From the NCBI GenBank assembly GCA_001931905.2, contig MSJI02000666.1, positions 124,001-188,000 on the forward strand: a stretch of 64,000 bases of DNA. Reading direction: 5' to 3'. Under the pieces are notes generated by a model. The model saw only the letters and a list, made by a program, of their open reading frames with translations, was not told the DNA's origin and did no database searches. This DNA comes from Cladosporium sp. IMV 00045. Its lineage: Eukaryota > Ascomycota > Dothideomycetes > Cladosporiales > Cladosporiaceae. Shown here piece after piece: positions 55,332 through 64,000 of the stretch. The translations under genes and the position numbers were made by a program. Every line of letters begins with the position of its first letter. The stretch's first letter is position 1.

Positions 55332-57290
55332 TTACACTCCAGAGTCTTCTTGCACCAGACCAGAATCCTCAACATGCTCGTCCCATGCATCGCAAGTGGA
55401 TTGCAGCTGCGTCGCGTTGTACATATCCATCATCTCATCACGTCGTTCCAGTAACTGGAGATCGAAGCCTAGGAAGACCGTCAGATATCTGTCGTTCAAC
55501 GTGAAAGGCACACTAAGCTTACCTTCGCTGGTGTGCCATGCGATATGGCAGTGGCAAAGCTTCAGTTGCTGTTAGTTCTCGACATTGCAAAATCAGACAA
55601 GAGTCCAAACTTACCCATGCTCCAGGATTGTCCGCTTTGAGGGCAATGACGAGGTAGCCAGAACCGGGTAGCATTGCGACGTCTCTTCTGGGAGGGTTGT
55701 CTGTGTTCAAGGTTGGGGCGGCAGAGGCGTATGTTCCATCACCCGAAGCTAGAATCCAGAAGTCTTTTCATTGACCCCATTAGTATGGTTTCGTATATAA
55801 TGATGAAGAGAAATTAATGCCTCTCCATGGGCTAGGTGAACTGACCGTGACCCTGTTGTCGTTGTCAGCACTATAGCAGTTGACGGGCAGACTGAGAAAC
55901 TTACGTGGATGTGTATCGGATGTGGAACCGCAAGAGTCGTCTCGATGATCAGGTAGTACCACTCATCAGCCGTAGGCAGCTCATAGACAGCTGCGCTATC
56001 GGCAAAGTCCGTCACATTGTCAAGAACCTGCCGAGCAGTTGGGTCGCTCCAATCGACCAGAAATGTTGTGCCTCCGATATACCATTTGAAAAGGTTGTCA
56101 GAGTTAGTAGCAATAGTGACTGCAAGGTCATCCGAGGAATCCGCGGACGTTGATGGGCTAATGGCGAGATAGGGTACGATGTTGTCTGATGATTCTCCTG
56201 CGCAATTGTTCTCACTATAATCAACAGCACTAGTAGACGGCGTGCTGGTGCTTGAGCCATAATGCAAGATGCCTCTGATGTGATTGGAGTTGTCGTTCTC
56301 GGAGCAGTAAGAGTCAGGCACAGCTCTGATCCAGAAGTCGTCCGCAACAGCGCTCATGTTGGCGTTGACGATGATGTCGTACCTCTGACCCATGCCAATG
56401 CTGAGCACGTCTGTGTAGTATGGTTCGATGGGAACAAAGTCTGACGCTATGACTTGCATCGTATGGTTGTCAATCATGAAGTCGAAGTGTGTGTCCGCAG
56501 CACCATTAACTAGGCGCATTCGATAGCTTTTGCCCTCTTCCATAGATGTTTCAAAGTATGAGCCGCCATCATCCCACACGTTTGTGCCATTGATAAGACC
56601 GGTGTCGAGAGTTGGTGGTCCCTGTGTTTGTGCGTAGCTATAGAGCTCATCAACCGTTTGATGGTCCCAATCATTGAGAAATACAATGCCGATATCTTCG
56701 TCGTAGTTGGCGGTCGCTGGACCATGAATGAGGATCCCACCAAGAACGCCTTCCCACGCCTGAAGCGAAAAGTGAGAATGATACCAAGATGATCCGTACT
56801 GGGTCGCTCTCCAGGTGTATGTGATAGAGTCGTCAGGCGCTACAGGACATTGTGTGATGCTAGCAACGCCATCCATATGGTTTGTCCAGTTTTGACGAAT
56901 GCCGTGGAAGTGTAGACTGGTTCCATTGTTGGCAAGGCTGTTCAGCACGTGAACCTTGACCGTATCGCCCCAATTGGCTTCGATGATAGGTCCTGGGAAG
57001 CTGCCATTGACCGTGAGAGCGTTTCGAGAGACACCATCTGGAGCAGTTGTGACATTCTGCAGCTCGAACCAGTACTCGACAGTCACGCCAGTATCAGGGA
57101 CTTCATCATAGTAATTGGTATCGATGCTGTAATCACACCAAGTGCTACGGTCGTCGGCGGTATTTCCAGAGCAAGCGGAAGTATCAGCACGGGGTGACAC
57201 CTTAGGAAGGGCATGGTCCGACAGTATTGCAGCTTGTGTCAGGATGCCGGAGAGTGCCGTGAGGCATAATAGTCCTCGTATGTGATGCAT
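55332..57290 (-). CDS. Ascomycete laccase (multicopper oxidase)
   Basis: 571 aa from exons 57290-55905, 55852-55846, 55763-55615, 55559-55523 and 55468-55332. The start is the ATG at 57290 (MHHIRGLLCLTALSGILTQA, signal peptide). It is expected to oxidise phenols outside the cell with O2. All four copper-ligand segments are present: SLHFHGIRQNW, SSWYHSHFSLQ, HPIHIH-GHD (split by introns) and HCHIAWHTSEGF. Exon 2 is only 7 nt and supplies Gly-His of GHD; without it the copper site would be broken. The residue at the T1 axial position is Phe. The C-terminus contains DSGL and ends DSGV, like the C-terminal plug of ascomycete laccases. Many NxS/T sites fit secretion. It is convergent with the reductase, 47 nt apart. 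Confidence 0.9.
55846..55852 (-). other. 7-nt micro-exon of the laccase gene
   Basis: Reads GGTCACG between introns 55853-55904 (GTAAGT...ACAACAG) and 55764-55845 (GTCAGT...GAAAAG, with ACTAAT branch). It joins HPIHIH to DFWIL through GH(D), rebuilding the invariant HxHGHDF motif. Downstream phases then fit exactly to the stop. Confidence 0.75.
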
Positions 57291-58576
57291 CGTGCAAATC
57301 AAGCGGAAACGACTGGATTTGTAAAGACAGAACGAGTGAACAGAGTGATCAAATAACTGATGCAACCTTCAGGACAAACACCATGAGACTTTTTATTACC
57401 TTTCGTACATTCTCCCAGTAGCTTGCTGCGGTCTCATACCTATCATGTCGACCCACCTGGTTAGACGGGCGAAGTTGAGAAGCCGCGTGGCCACAGAACG
57501 AAGATGCCTGCGGTTCAAGCAAGCCGACACGACACAATCTCTGCTTTGGGATGACAGCTGGAGCAGGATATGTGAAAGTAGGTGAAAAGCCCTAAGTTGG
57601 TTATCGCGTCAATGAAGGCTAAGGCTGATGGTGGTAAATGGGTAAGAGCTTAAAAAACTAGGTCAGCTTCGTCTTCTTGTCGTGCTGTAATGGTTCCCTA
57701 CCATCTCTGAGCTTTCGATCGATGAATTCCTCTGCCGATATTTGCGTATTTTGTCCTGGCAGAAATGTGTGATCACACGCAAATCTAGGCCACAATCCCA
57801 CAGCAATATCTGCAGTATCGTTCGCAGTTCAGCTCGGGGACGTGTACCTGACGATCATGTCCCTTCTCGATCCCTTAGCGCCTAGGGCTCACGACGATAA
57901 AGCGGCCGAAATGCCGAACAATTCCATCTTTTGGGGCTATGGTATGCTTGGCTCGTGCATAAGGCGTCGTGGCCCACCACGCTTGCATAGATTCAAAAAA
58001 AAAGACGTTAGAGAGTACGCAGACCATGCGTCTTGAGCCAAGCAGTAGAGTATGGCCGCGTCGCCTTAGATGTGCCCTAATCTGTGGATTCGTTGAAGAG
58101 AGCGCATACACTAGAGGCATCATTTGTGGTGGAGAAGGCGTTGAGAGTCCATCTTGGAGAATAATGTTCACCGTGAGTACGTGTGTTGTTGTTGTTGACG
58201 CCGTGGAAGGTGGTGATGGTGATAGTGAAGCGCATCGGCGAACTTTCAATGCGTGGGCGGCGAAGCTTGCTGCGCCTTGTTGTTGCTTGTGCGTGCGTTC
58301 ACGGACTGGAAACAAACGTACAGTATCGCAGCGTTTCAGCAATGAGCTCACACAACTACCCTGGTAGCCACGCAAGCCTGCAAACAGGTGCTCAGCCATT
58401 GGCAACCCGGACTGCGATCTCGGCCCTCAACTGCGTCTTGCACGGCAGTTCTATCAGAGAACTTGATGGAGGACAGGAAAGGTTTTGCCTGAGAAATTAT
58501 AATATATAAATACATGAGGGAGACACCATCCTGCTTTTTCCACTATACCATTGCTCGTTCCGCTCAAGTTCTCACA
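57291..58576. promoter_or_regulatory. Divergent intergenic region, laccase and small secreted protein
   Basis: About 1.3 kb between divergent starts. A frame at 57875-58405 (-) lacks family resemblance and was not called. The right end holds a strong TATA box. Confidence 0.4.
58503..58512 (+). promoter_or_regulatory. TATA box of the small secreted protein gene
   Basis: TATATAAATA, 65-74 nt upstream of the ATG at 58577, flanked by AT-rich sequence. This is the clearest TATA box in the window. Confidence 0.65.
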
Positions 58577-59249
58577 ATGGAGCCCTCTCTCGCTCTTTTC
58601 GTTTCCGCTTTGGCTACTTGCCTCGCTTTCACCAACGCCGCCGACGTCTCGACAGATCAGACTCCGATAGGCACTCTGTATGCCTACGGGCAGAATGTCT
58701 CTGGTCTACCTCTTTTCTACGCCGATGGTAATCTCCAGACCCGCCCATCTTCGCGATCCAACATTGACCCTTGATCAGGCATCGCACTCCTGGGCTACGG
58801 CCACCCAGAAGACATTTCTGCCGCTGTCAATGTGACTTGTAAGTCCTTTGTCACAGTGCCTTCCCATTTCTCCATCACTGACAACGCGCCCAGTCTTGGA
58901 CGATGACTCCACCACGGCCCTCGTCGCAAGTCCCAACAACACCGCCTTCGAAGGCAACTGGACCTCTCCTGTCCTCTACATTGACACCCACAAGGGCTCT
59001 TTCAGCGACGTAGGCTTCACTTCCTCGAGCAACACCACCTATACTACCACAGGTTTCAAGTTCTGGGGCAGACAGCTGCTCTGGATCGGTACGAGCGAGG
59101 ATGATAGCGTTGGACGTTCGTTCTGGGCGGCGCCGAGGGGCGATGATGGGATCTGGAGCTTGCTTTGGAACTCCGATAATGATGCTTCGGATGTTGCTGT
59201 TCCGGTTGTGCTGAAGCGACAGCCGCCGCCCTCTCGGGATGACGACTAG
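58577..59249 (+). CDS. Small secreted protein, unknown function
   Basis: 188 aa from exons 58577-58727, 58779-58838 and 58894-59249; introns of 51 and 55 nt have GTAATC and GTAAGT donors. It starts MEPSLALFVSALATCLAF, a signal peptide likely cut after TNAAD. The mature part has no Cys, several NxS/T sites (VNVTF, NNTAF) and blocks LLGYGHPEDISAAV, LYIDTHKGSFSDVGF, GFKFWGRQLLWIGT and FWAAPRGDDGIWSLLW, the last rich in Trp and repeated aromatic-Gly turns, suggesting a beta-rich fold. The tail is Pro/Arg/Asp-rich (RQPPPSRDDD). I do not recognise a family. Because it is short and secreted it could be an effector or a wall-associated protein, but there is no direct evidence. Confidence 0.78.
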
Positions 59250-59367
59250 GCTGTCTTGAGGGAGGACCAAGAACACATTGGGAGGGGTGGCCGAGCATAG
59301 AATTTGCGTCCGGCAAAGTGTTGGACTGTGGCGATGCGCTCTGTAGCTTCAGTACAAAGTGGTAGCT

Positions 59368-60590
59368 TCAGCCGCTCATGCCTCTCAAGGCGTTTGCGTA
59401 AAGATCTTCGTCCCGTGTTTGCCGTCTCCTTTGCTCTTCACGGCTGATGGTCGGAGTGATGGTGGAGAACGTCGCATGCCTTGCTAGTGGAACATCGTCC
59501 AACTCCAAATCATCCGCAGATCCTGAGGTACGCTCAATGTAAGCCACGTCACCTTTGGGAACATCCGCTTGAGTGCTCCTTCCGAGATCTGTGGGTTTGG
59601 GTGAGCCCAAGTTGGATACTGATCTCCCGCGCTCCTCGTTTCGAACATCAGCACCGAGGCCGATGATGCCGCCACAATCTTCGAACGCGCCGGTGAAAGT
59701 TGCTTCGCTCGCGTTTTTGTCTTGTGAAGTCAGGGTGACAAGTTTGCTCAAGATGGCAAATTCAAGCTTCAGTTTGACGCTGTAAACGGCTCCTTTCAAG
59801 GCCTGCCCAAAGACATGGCGACCTGTGAATTCTAACACGAGTAGAGCTACGTCCATGATGACGATAAGCACGTTAATGCCGAAAAGCTGCCACATGATTC
59901 GAGAGGTTCGCGTTTTGCGGCCCGTGGCGATTGAGGATGCGGATGAAGTGACACGAATGATATCCAGAGTTTTCCAGACATAGATGCCGGAAATGATGAG
60001 TTCCTGAACGGTGAATCCAGTCATCTGGATTTTCTCGATGTATTTGTAGGCTTCGGCAAACGTAGTGTTCGGGCGAGCATAGTACGCGCCCAAGAGGACG
60101 ACCTCGGTAGATATGTGAAAGATAATGCCGTTGATGATGATCATCCATTTGACACCCTTGAGGAGTCTATCGTGCTCAGCACCGAGCACAATGTGTAGCC
60201 GAGAGTAAAGCACGAGACTTTGGCCTGTTATAAGCATCGGCCATCCGACACAGGTGATGAGCAGTCCCGCAACTATGGCCAGGAATGTCAACGAAACGCA
60301 ATGAAATGGCTCGGCGGATGGTGCAAAGACTTACACGAGACTGTAAAGACAAAATACATGATCATGAAGCCGATAGTGTACGGAATCAAACCTGAGGAAG
60401 ACACGACCAGCGACCAGAAATACAGGCCTCTAAAGCGTCGGAATGTAGTGAAGATGAGGAGCAGTAGCTCGACTCCATTGTAAATTGCCAAAGCGCAACA
60501 GATCGTGACGAACACAGATGCGACATCGTAGTTGCCAGAGAAGAAAGTCGTCGTGTCGTTCAAGTCCACAAGCGAGATTTCGATACCCAT
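59368..60590 (-). CDS. DUF7703-type integral membrane protein
   Basis: 386 aa from exons 60590-60335 and 60272-59368; the 62-nt intron has a GTAAGT donor and CCATAG acceptor. The start is the ATG at 60590 (MGIEISLVDLNDTTTFF). About seven hydrophobic segments are visible (VFVTICCALAIYNGVELLLLI, WSLVVSSSGLIPYTIGF, LLITCVGWPMLITGQSLVLYS, and others), and the block GQSLVLYSRLHIVLG is characteristic of fungal DUF7703 proteins. The C-terminal ~110 residues are a soluble, Asp/Ser/Thr-rich tail ending LYANALRGMSG. The topology resembles a seven-helix receptor-like protein, but no signalling role is established for the family. One reading frame across the intron would stop early, supporting the splice. 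Confidence 0.85.
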
Positions 60591-62011
60591 TTTGGCGGTC
60601 GTAGGATCGTCCAGATCCTCACATTGTTGAAACCAGTTGAGATCGCACAATCATGCCTCGTGGACGGCAAGTGGATGGCAAGATGGTGTAGAAGGGACGA
60701 GAGCTGGCTTGCAGGTGAAGACGAAGGACACATGATCACACGCCCGTGATGCCGCTGATCCGGAAGAAGCCATGAGGGCATTCTCGCCAACAGGGTCGCC
60801 AATGCATAAACGCTCGTACTGTACTTCTCCGCAGATCTCGGGCGCCCACATCTGAGCGTTTTCTCCGCGTTTTGGCGTGCTCGGTTAATTTGACACAAGA
60901 AACGCACTTGCTTTTGAGTATTCGCCTGTTCCACCAATTGCGCCCTTTGCCCGTAGGATGTCAAAGACTATTGGATGAGTAACGCCGTAGCCACAGAGAT
61001 ACTTGTATTCACGTGTGCATAGCTATCCCGAGGCAAGAGGTCGGTCCAGCATCTCGCGTTCAATCTTGCGTTCATGAGTGTGCATCATCTCACGTTCGTC
61101 TCGCCCAGTCCAGACCAAGTGGCGGAAGGCATCTCCAAACTGCATCCATTGGAGAGGGCTCAAATGGAAGCCCTTCCGAGCAGGGCTCCTAGCTTAACGT
61201 CGGAACGCAGCCTTGGTGCTCACGTCTCGTGTACGGCATTCGGGTATAGTGGTCAAGGAGGTGTGTTAAAGCAAGTGCCCGAGGAAAGGCTCCGGCTAAT
61301 AAAGATATCCCACGTGAACGAGACGCTAAGCCCAGAAGGGACCCACCCACCGGACGGAATTCATCTCTCTACCTCCTCCCTCCCACTGTTGACCTCAAGT
61401 ATTCACTCTTCTATTGTCAAAGACTGCAATCTCCACCGTTTAGCTAGAAGGTAGTTATGGAAGCACTCTGATGACTCCTGCGTATCCATGTGTTTCTCTA
61501 CAGCAAGAAAAAGGGACACCTGGAGCGTTATCTCACAGCTCCGTGAACGCCAGAACCGCTCTTACATCAATTTCAAGACAACATCAAAGCGGACAGATAA
61601 TAACGAGTTCGCAAAACCGCAGCGTCGCGCACATCTCTCCAATCGACGTTCATGTCAAAATCCATCATTGTGATTGCTACCCATCCAGGTGATTTCCAGG
61701 GCATCGAGAGCGAACGATAAACTCCCAACCTGCATCCCCAATGACGCAATCTCTCCCAGGAACACCTGCAGCGGAGTCGAAACCGGTTTTTGTGAACATG
61801 GGACTGACACGAGAGCTATCGGGACAGCAAGGGAGCTTCTTTATGAGCTAGAGAGGGGAGCGTCAGCCACAATTGCTCTCGTTCATAACTTTTTACTATC
61901 CTGACTCTGCTTTATCTTGAGATCTCTATCGTAGCCCAAATCTCCAGACGAAACTAGTTTTCCAAGAATCCTCTCCTCCTTACGCACTGCCCTATCTGGT
62001 TCAAAGCAACA
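60591..62011. other. Gene-poor stretch, divergent promoters
   Basis: About 1.4 kb between divergent starts. The frames at 60560-60964 (-) and 61074-61454 (+) have no recognisable domain, signal peptide or splice partner. Nothing else was recognised. Confidence 0.35.
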
Positions 62012-62512
62012 ATGCCCTCCAACGAAGTCTCCAAGAAAATGGCGCAAGACGTCGCACCCCGGCCGTCGGGCGCCGTGGAGAGCCACGAGGAGAGCGCGAA
62101 AGCCAGTGCTAGTGTATGACTTGACCTAAACCTCCTCGATAAACCCCCAAACTCGGAAGGAATCCAGGCAATTTCTATGCATAGTAGCTGACGCCCAACG
62201 CGCACCCAACCAGGCAGGCCTAAACCTCAACATCTTCGGCGCGCTCTCGGGCGTCTTCTCCGGCAAGTCGACCAAGACGACCGCGAAGGACGGCAGTTCG
62301 GTCGAGGAGAGGGACGATAAGGCGGCGATGAAAGGTGAGGTTGACAGCTGGTCGCTGCGCGGACGCGATTTGTCGCTTCGCGCTTTCCCTTGCAGATTAT
62401 TCTGACTGTTGTGGCGTGTCTAGGCGCCGGCGCTGGGAACTTCAGCGCTGTTGGAGCTGCTGATGCGGAGGAGAGCAAGAAGTCGCACAAGGGCCATATC
62501 GAGGGGTATTAG
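62012..62512 (+). CDS. Small conserved-looking protein, unknown function
   Basis: 103 aa from exons 62012-62113, 62214-62334 and 62424-62512. Introns of 100 and 89 nt have GTATGA and GTGAGG donors and CCAG/CTAG acceptors. The acceptor at 62213 was chosen because the next AG (62217) leads straight into a stop. The product starts MPSNEVSKKMAQDVAPRP, has a Gly/Ser/Lys middle (LNIFGALSGVFSGKSTKTT) and ends VGAADAEESKKSHKGHIEGY. It is charged, soluble and probably disordered, with no Cys. Each exon is too short to stand out alone, but the three join in a single frame with consensus sites. I do not recognise the family. Confidence 0.6.
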
Positions 62513-62677
62513 ACTTGTCTTGTCGCGCGAGTTGGATTTGTTTTGGGCGTTTCTTTGGTTTCCTGGGGCGCGCCAGCTCTTGGAAGTAGCTGGGTGGGAG
62601 TTTTTCTGATGGCCCTCCATGCCTGTGAGCCATTCTCCGGCCGAGATGTGACGAATTCGACGATAATGCTCATGTCA

Positions 62678-63439
62678 TCAAGTTTCCTCTTCGTCTTCCA
62701 AGCTGGCGGCTTGCAGAGCGTCCCAAGCGGTGCGCTGTTTTTCCTTTCCACCGACATCTGCGTCCTGTTTGCCATCCTTTTCCGTCACGCCATTCATCTC
62801 CTCCGCACGCTCCCCTTTCCCACTCTCCTGCAACCCCTTGAAAACCCCCTCCATCCTCTCCCCCGCCTCGCCAATCGCCTTAATCTCCCCTCTCAACTTC
62901 TCAATCCTCTCCTCCATCATGAGAATAAGCGTCTCGCGCGCCTGATGCGGTCTGTACTGATTGATCAGATGGTGCATGTTCGTCACGATGGTGGTGAGAT
63001 CCGTGACCCTGTCCTGGTACTGTGTTGGATCCTCGGCCAGAGTGCCCGTGAGCGCGAGGAAAGTCGTGAGCATCGAGCGCGCCAGGCTGAGCAGGTAGGG
63101 CTGCGGGTTGAGTTTTACGGAGGGGTCGGAGGGGAAGAGGACTTCGATCCCGGCTTCTTCGAGGGATGGGTCGGGGGCGTGAAGGTCGTGGTGTGCGCCG
63201 AAGGTGCGCCATTTGCCGTCCGCTGGGGGCGGGGGTGGGATGAGGTAGCGGAGGTTTTGGGGGAGGTTCGCGCTGTCGATATCTTTATATTCGCCTGTGC
63301 GGGTTTCTTCGGATTCTGCTTGTGAGGTGCTTTGCTCTTTGCGTATCTGGCGGAGTTTGTTGATGTTGTCTTTGGTGAAGTGCTGGTAGAAAGGCGGAGG
63401 GGTTGGGAAGTTGGCCTTGGTTTGGGGTTTTTCGGCCAT
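62678..63439 (-). CDS. MED7: Mediator complex subunit 7
   Basis: Intronless, 253 aa from the ATG at 63439 (MAEKPQTKANFPTPP). Subunit of the Mediator middle module, which links activators to RNA polymerase II in the nucleus. The N-terminal motif FPTPPPFYQHFT is the MED7 peptide that contacts the module. After a polyproline stretch (RYLIPPPPPADGKW) come the helices of the MED7/MED21 coiled coil: NPQPYLLSLARSMLTTFLALTG, TIVTNMHHLINQYRPHQARE and LILMMEERIEKLRGEIKAIG. The tail is charged (QRTAWDALQAASLEDEEET). The upstream frame continues beyond the start without homology, so the ATG at 63439 is preferred. Length matches fungal MED7. Confidence 0.93.
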   Translation of the reverse strand: MAEKPQTKANFPTPPPFYQHFTKDNINKLRQIRKEQSTSQAESEETRTGEYKDIDSANLPQNLRYLIPPPPPADGKWRTFGAHHDLHAPDPSLEEAGIEVLFPSDPSVKLNPQPYLLSLARSMLTTFLALTGTLAEDPTQYQDRVTDLTTIVTNMHHLINQYRPHQARETLILMMEERIEKLRGEIKAIGEAGERMEGVFKGLQESGKGERAEEMNGVTEKDGKQDADVGGKEKQRTAWDALQAASLEDEEET

Positions 63440-63783
63440 GGTGACAGAGGGGTGGTTAAACAACCGCGAGAGACCAGCTGTCGATGTCAAGTGGTATGTC
63501 TCATGCGAATTGTCGGGTCGGGGTGCGAAGTGAGAGGGTGGTGGGCAGAAAGATGGAGAGCTTCGCGCGCTCACAATCCACTTCGGCTGCGGCTCTTTCA
63601 ACTGTGGAACAAGCTTTGGACGATCTGGGGCAGCCCAACTCCACCATCGACCACCCTGAGATCTGTCGTCACTTTCCCCTTGATCATCGACTAGTTGTCT
63701 TTCTCTTTCTGTCAATAACATTTCACTTAACATCATGTGATGTGATTTTCTTTCCTTCCTTTCCCCTTCTCTTCGAACAGACA
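63440..63783. promoter_or_regulatory. Divergent promoter, MED7 and PAP2 phosphatase
   Basis: 344 nt between divergent start codons. The right part is T/C-rich (TTTCTTTCCTTCC), a probable leader of the PAP2 gene. No TATA box was seen. Confidence 0.4.
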
Positions 63784-64000
63784 ATGCCCGGCTCCGAAAG
63801 CCACCATGACAACCGGCGCATGCGCTCCTCCTCACCACCCCAAGGCGGCCTCTGGGAAGCCGCCCAACGGTTCTGGTCCAAGAGCTATGCAGGCGACTAC
63901 TTGGGATTGATGATCGTAATCATCCTTCTATCTCTCCTGGAATTCACGAGCGAACCCTTCCACCAAATGTTCACGATCGACGACTCTCGAATCCAGCACC
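63784..64000 (+). CDS. PAP2-family lipid phosphatase, N-terminal part only
   Basis: Starts at 63784 (MPGSESHHDNRRMRSSSPP) and runs off the right edge after 72 codons. A short basic, Ser/Pro-rich cytosolic start precedes the first membrane helix (YLGLMIVIILLSLLEF). EPFHQMFTIDDSRIQH then matches the loop after helix 1 of Dpp1/Lpp1-type diacylglycerol pyrophosphate or phosphatidate phosphatases, where an FxID(D/N)xxIQxP pattern is typical. The catalytic motifs (KxxxxxxRP, SGH, and RxxxxxHxxxD) lie outside the window, so activity cannot be checked. Confidence 0.7.
   Translation, partial: MPGSESHHDNRRMRSSSPPQGGLWEAAQRFWSKSYAGDYLGLMIVIILLSLLEFTSEPFHQMFTIDDSRIQH

Noticed and set aside
62543..63325. 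260-codon plus-strand frame over MED7
   Set aside because: Antisense shadow of a well-conserved Mediator subunit.

Overview
The window looks like nuclear DNA of a filamentous ascomycete, most likely a dothideomycete. Genes are compact, introns are short (about 50-150 nt) with GTANGT-type donors, CTRAC/CTAAY-like branch sites and YAG acceptors, and the products match families typical of Pezizomycotina: a NACHT-ankyrin protein, an ascomycete laccase, a DUF7703 membrane protein, a HapX-related bZIP factor and Ulp2. There is no sign of bacterial, viral or organellar DNA. I recognised no tRNA or rRNA gene, no CRISPR array and no intact transposon. The class-level placement is inference.

Layout. 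1-11.7 kb: condensin CAP-G subunit (-, cut by the left edge), PhoD-like phosphatase (+), SLC43/Fmp42-like transporter (+), F-box-like protein (+), GFA/CENP-V-type zinc protein (-). 11.7-17.2 kb: an accessory island with an A-rich, T-poor stretch, a broken NACHT-ankyrin (fungal NLR) relic, a diverged 50-bp direct repeat on either side and a 55-bp tandem duplication. 17.2-30 kb: M18 aminopeptidase (-), small unknown gene (+), alpha/beta-hydrolase (+), Glc8/inhibitor-2 (-), conserved unknown protein (-), class II-like eIF4E (+). 30.9-41.5 kb: Ulp2-type SUMO protease (+), AIG2-like cyclotransferase (-), PQ-loop protein (+), HapX-related bZIP factor (+). 42.8-51.5 kb: secreted Ser/Thr-rich protein (-), p24 cargo receptor (+), EthD protein (-), intact NACHT-ankyrin protein (-). 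51.9-64 kb: secreted DUF1593 protein (-), xylose-reductase-like AKR (+), laccase (-), small secreted protein (+), DUF7703 protein (-), small unknown gene (+), MED7 (-), PAP2 phosphatase (+, cut by the right edge).

Most genes are unrelated housekeeping functions: chromosome condensation, SUMO removal, translation, Mediator, vesicle traffic and PP1 control. There is no biosynthetic cluster. The 42-59 kb half is richer in secreted and accessory products (Ser/Thr-rich wall-type protein, NLR-like sensor, DUF1593 protein, laccase, small secreted protein) that could serve plant or litter contact and self/non-self sensing; that link is inference.

Four otherwise intact-looking genes each need one single-base indel to read through: CAP-G, the gene at 19.5 kb, the gene at 25.4-27.3 kb, and the HapX-like gene (where the need depends on the splice model). 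All four sites are at or next to short base runs. That pattern fits consensus errors better than four independent gene losses, but it cannot be settled from the sequence alone.
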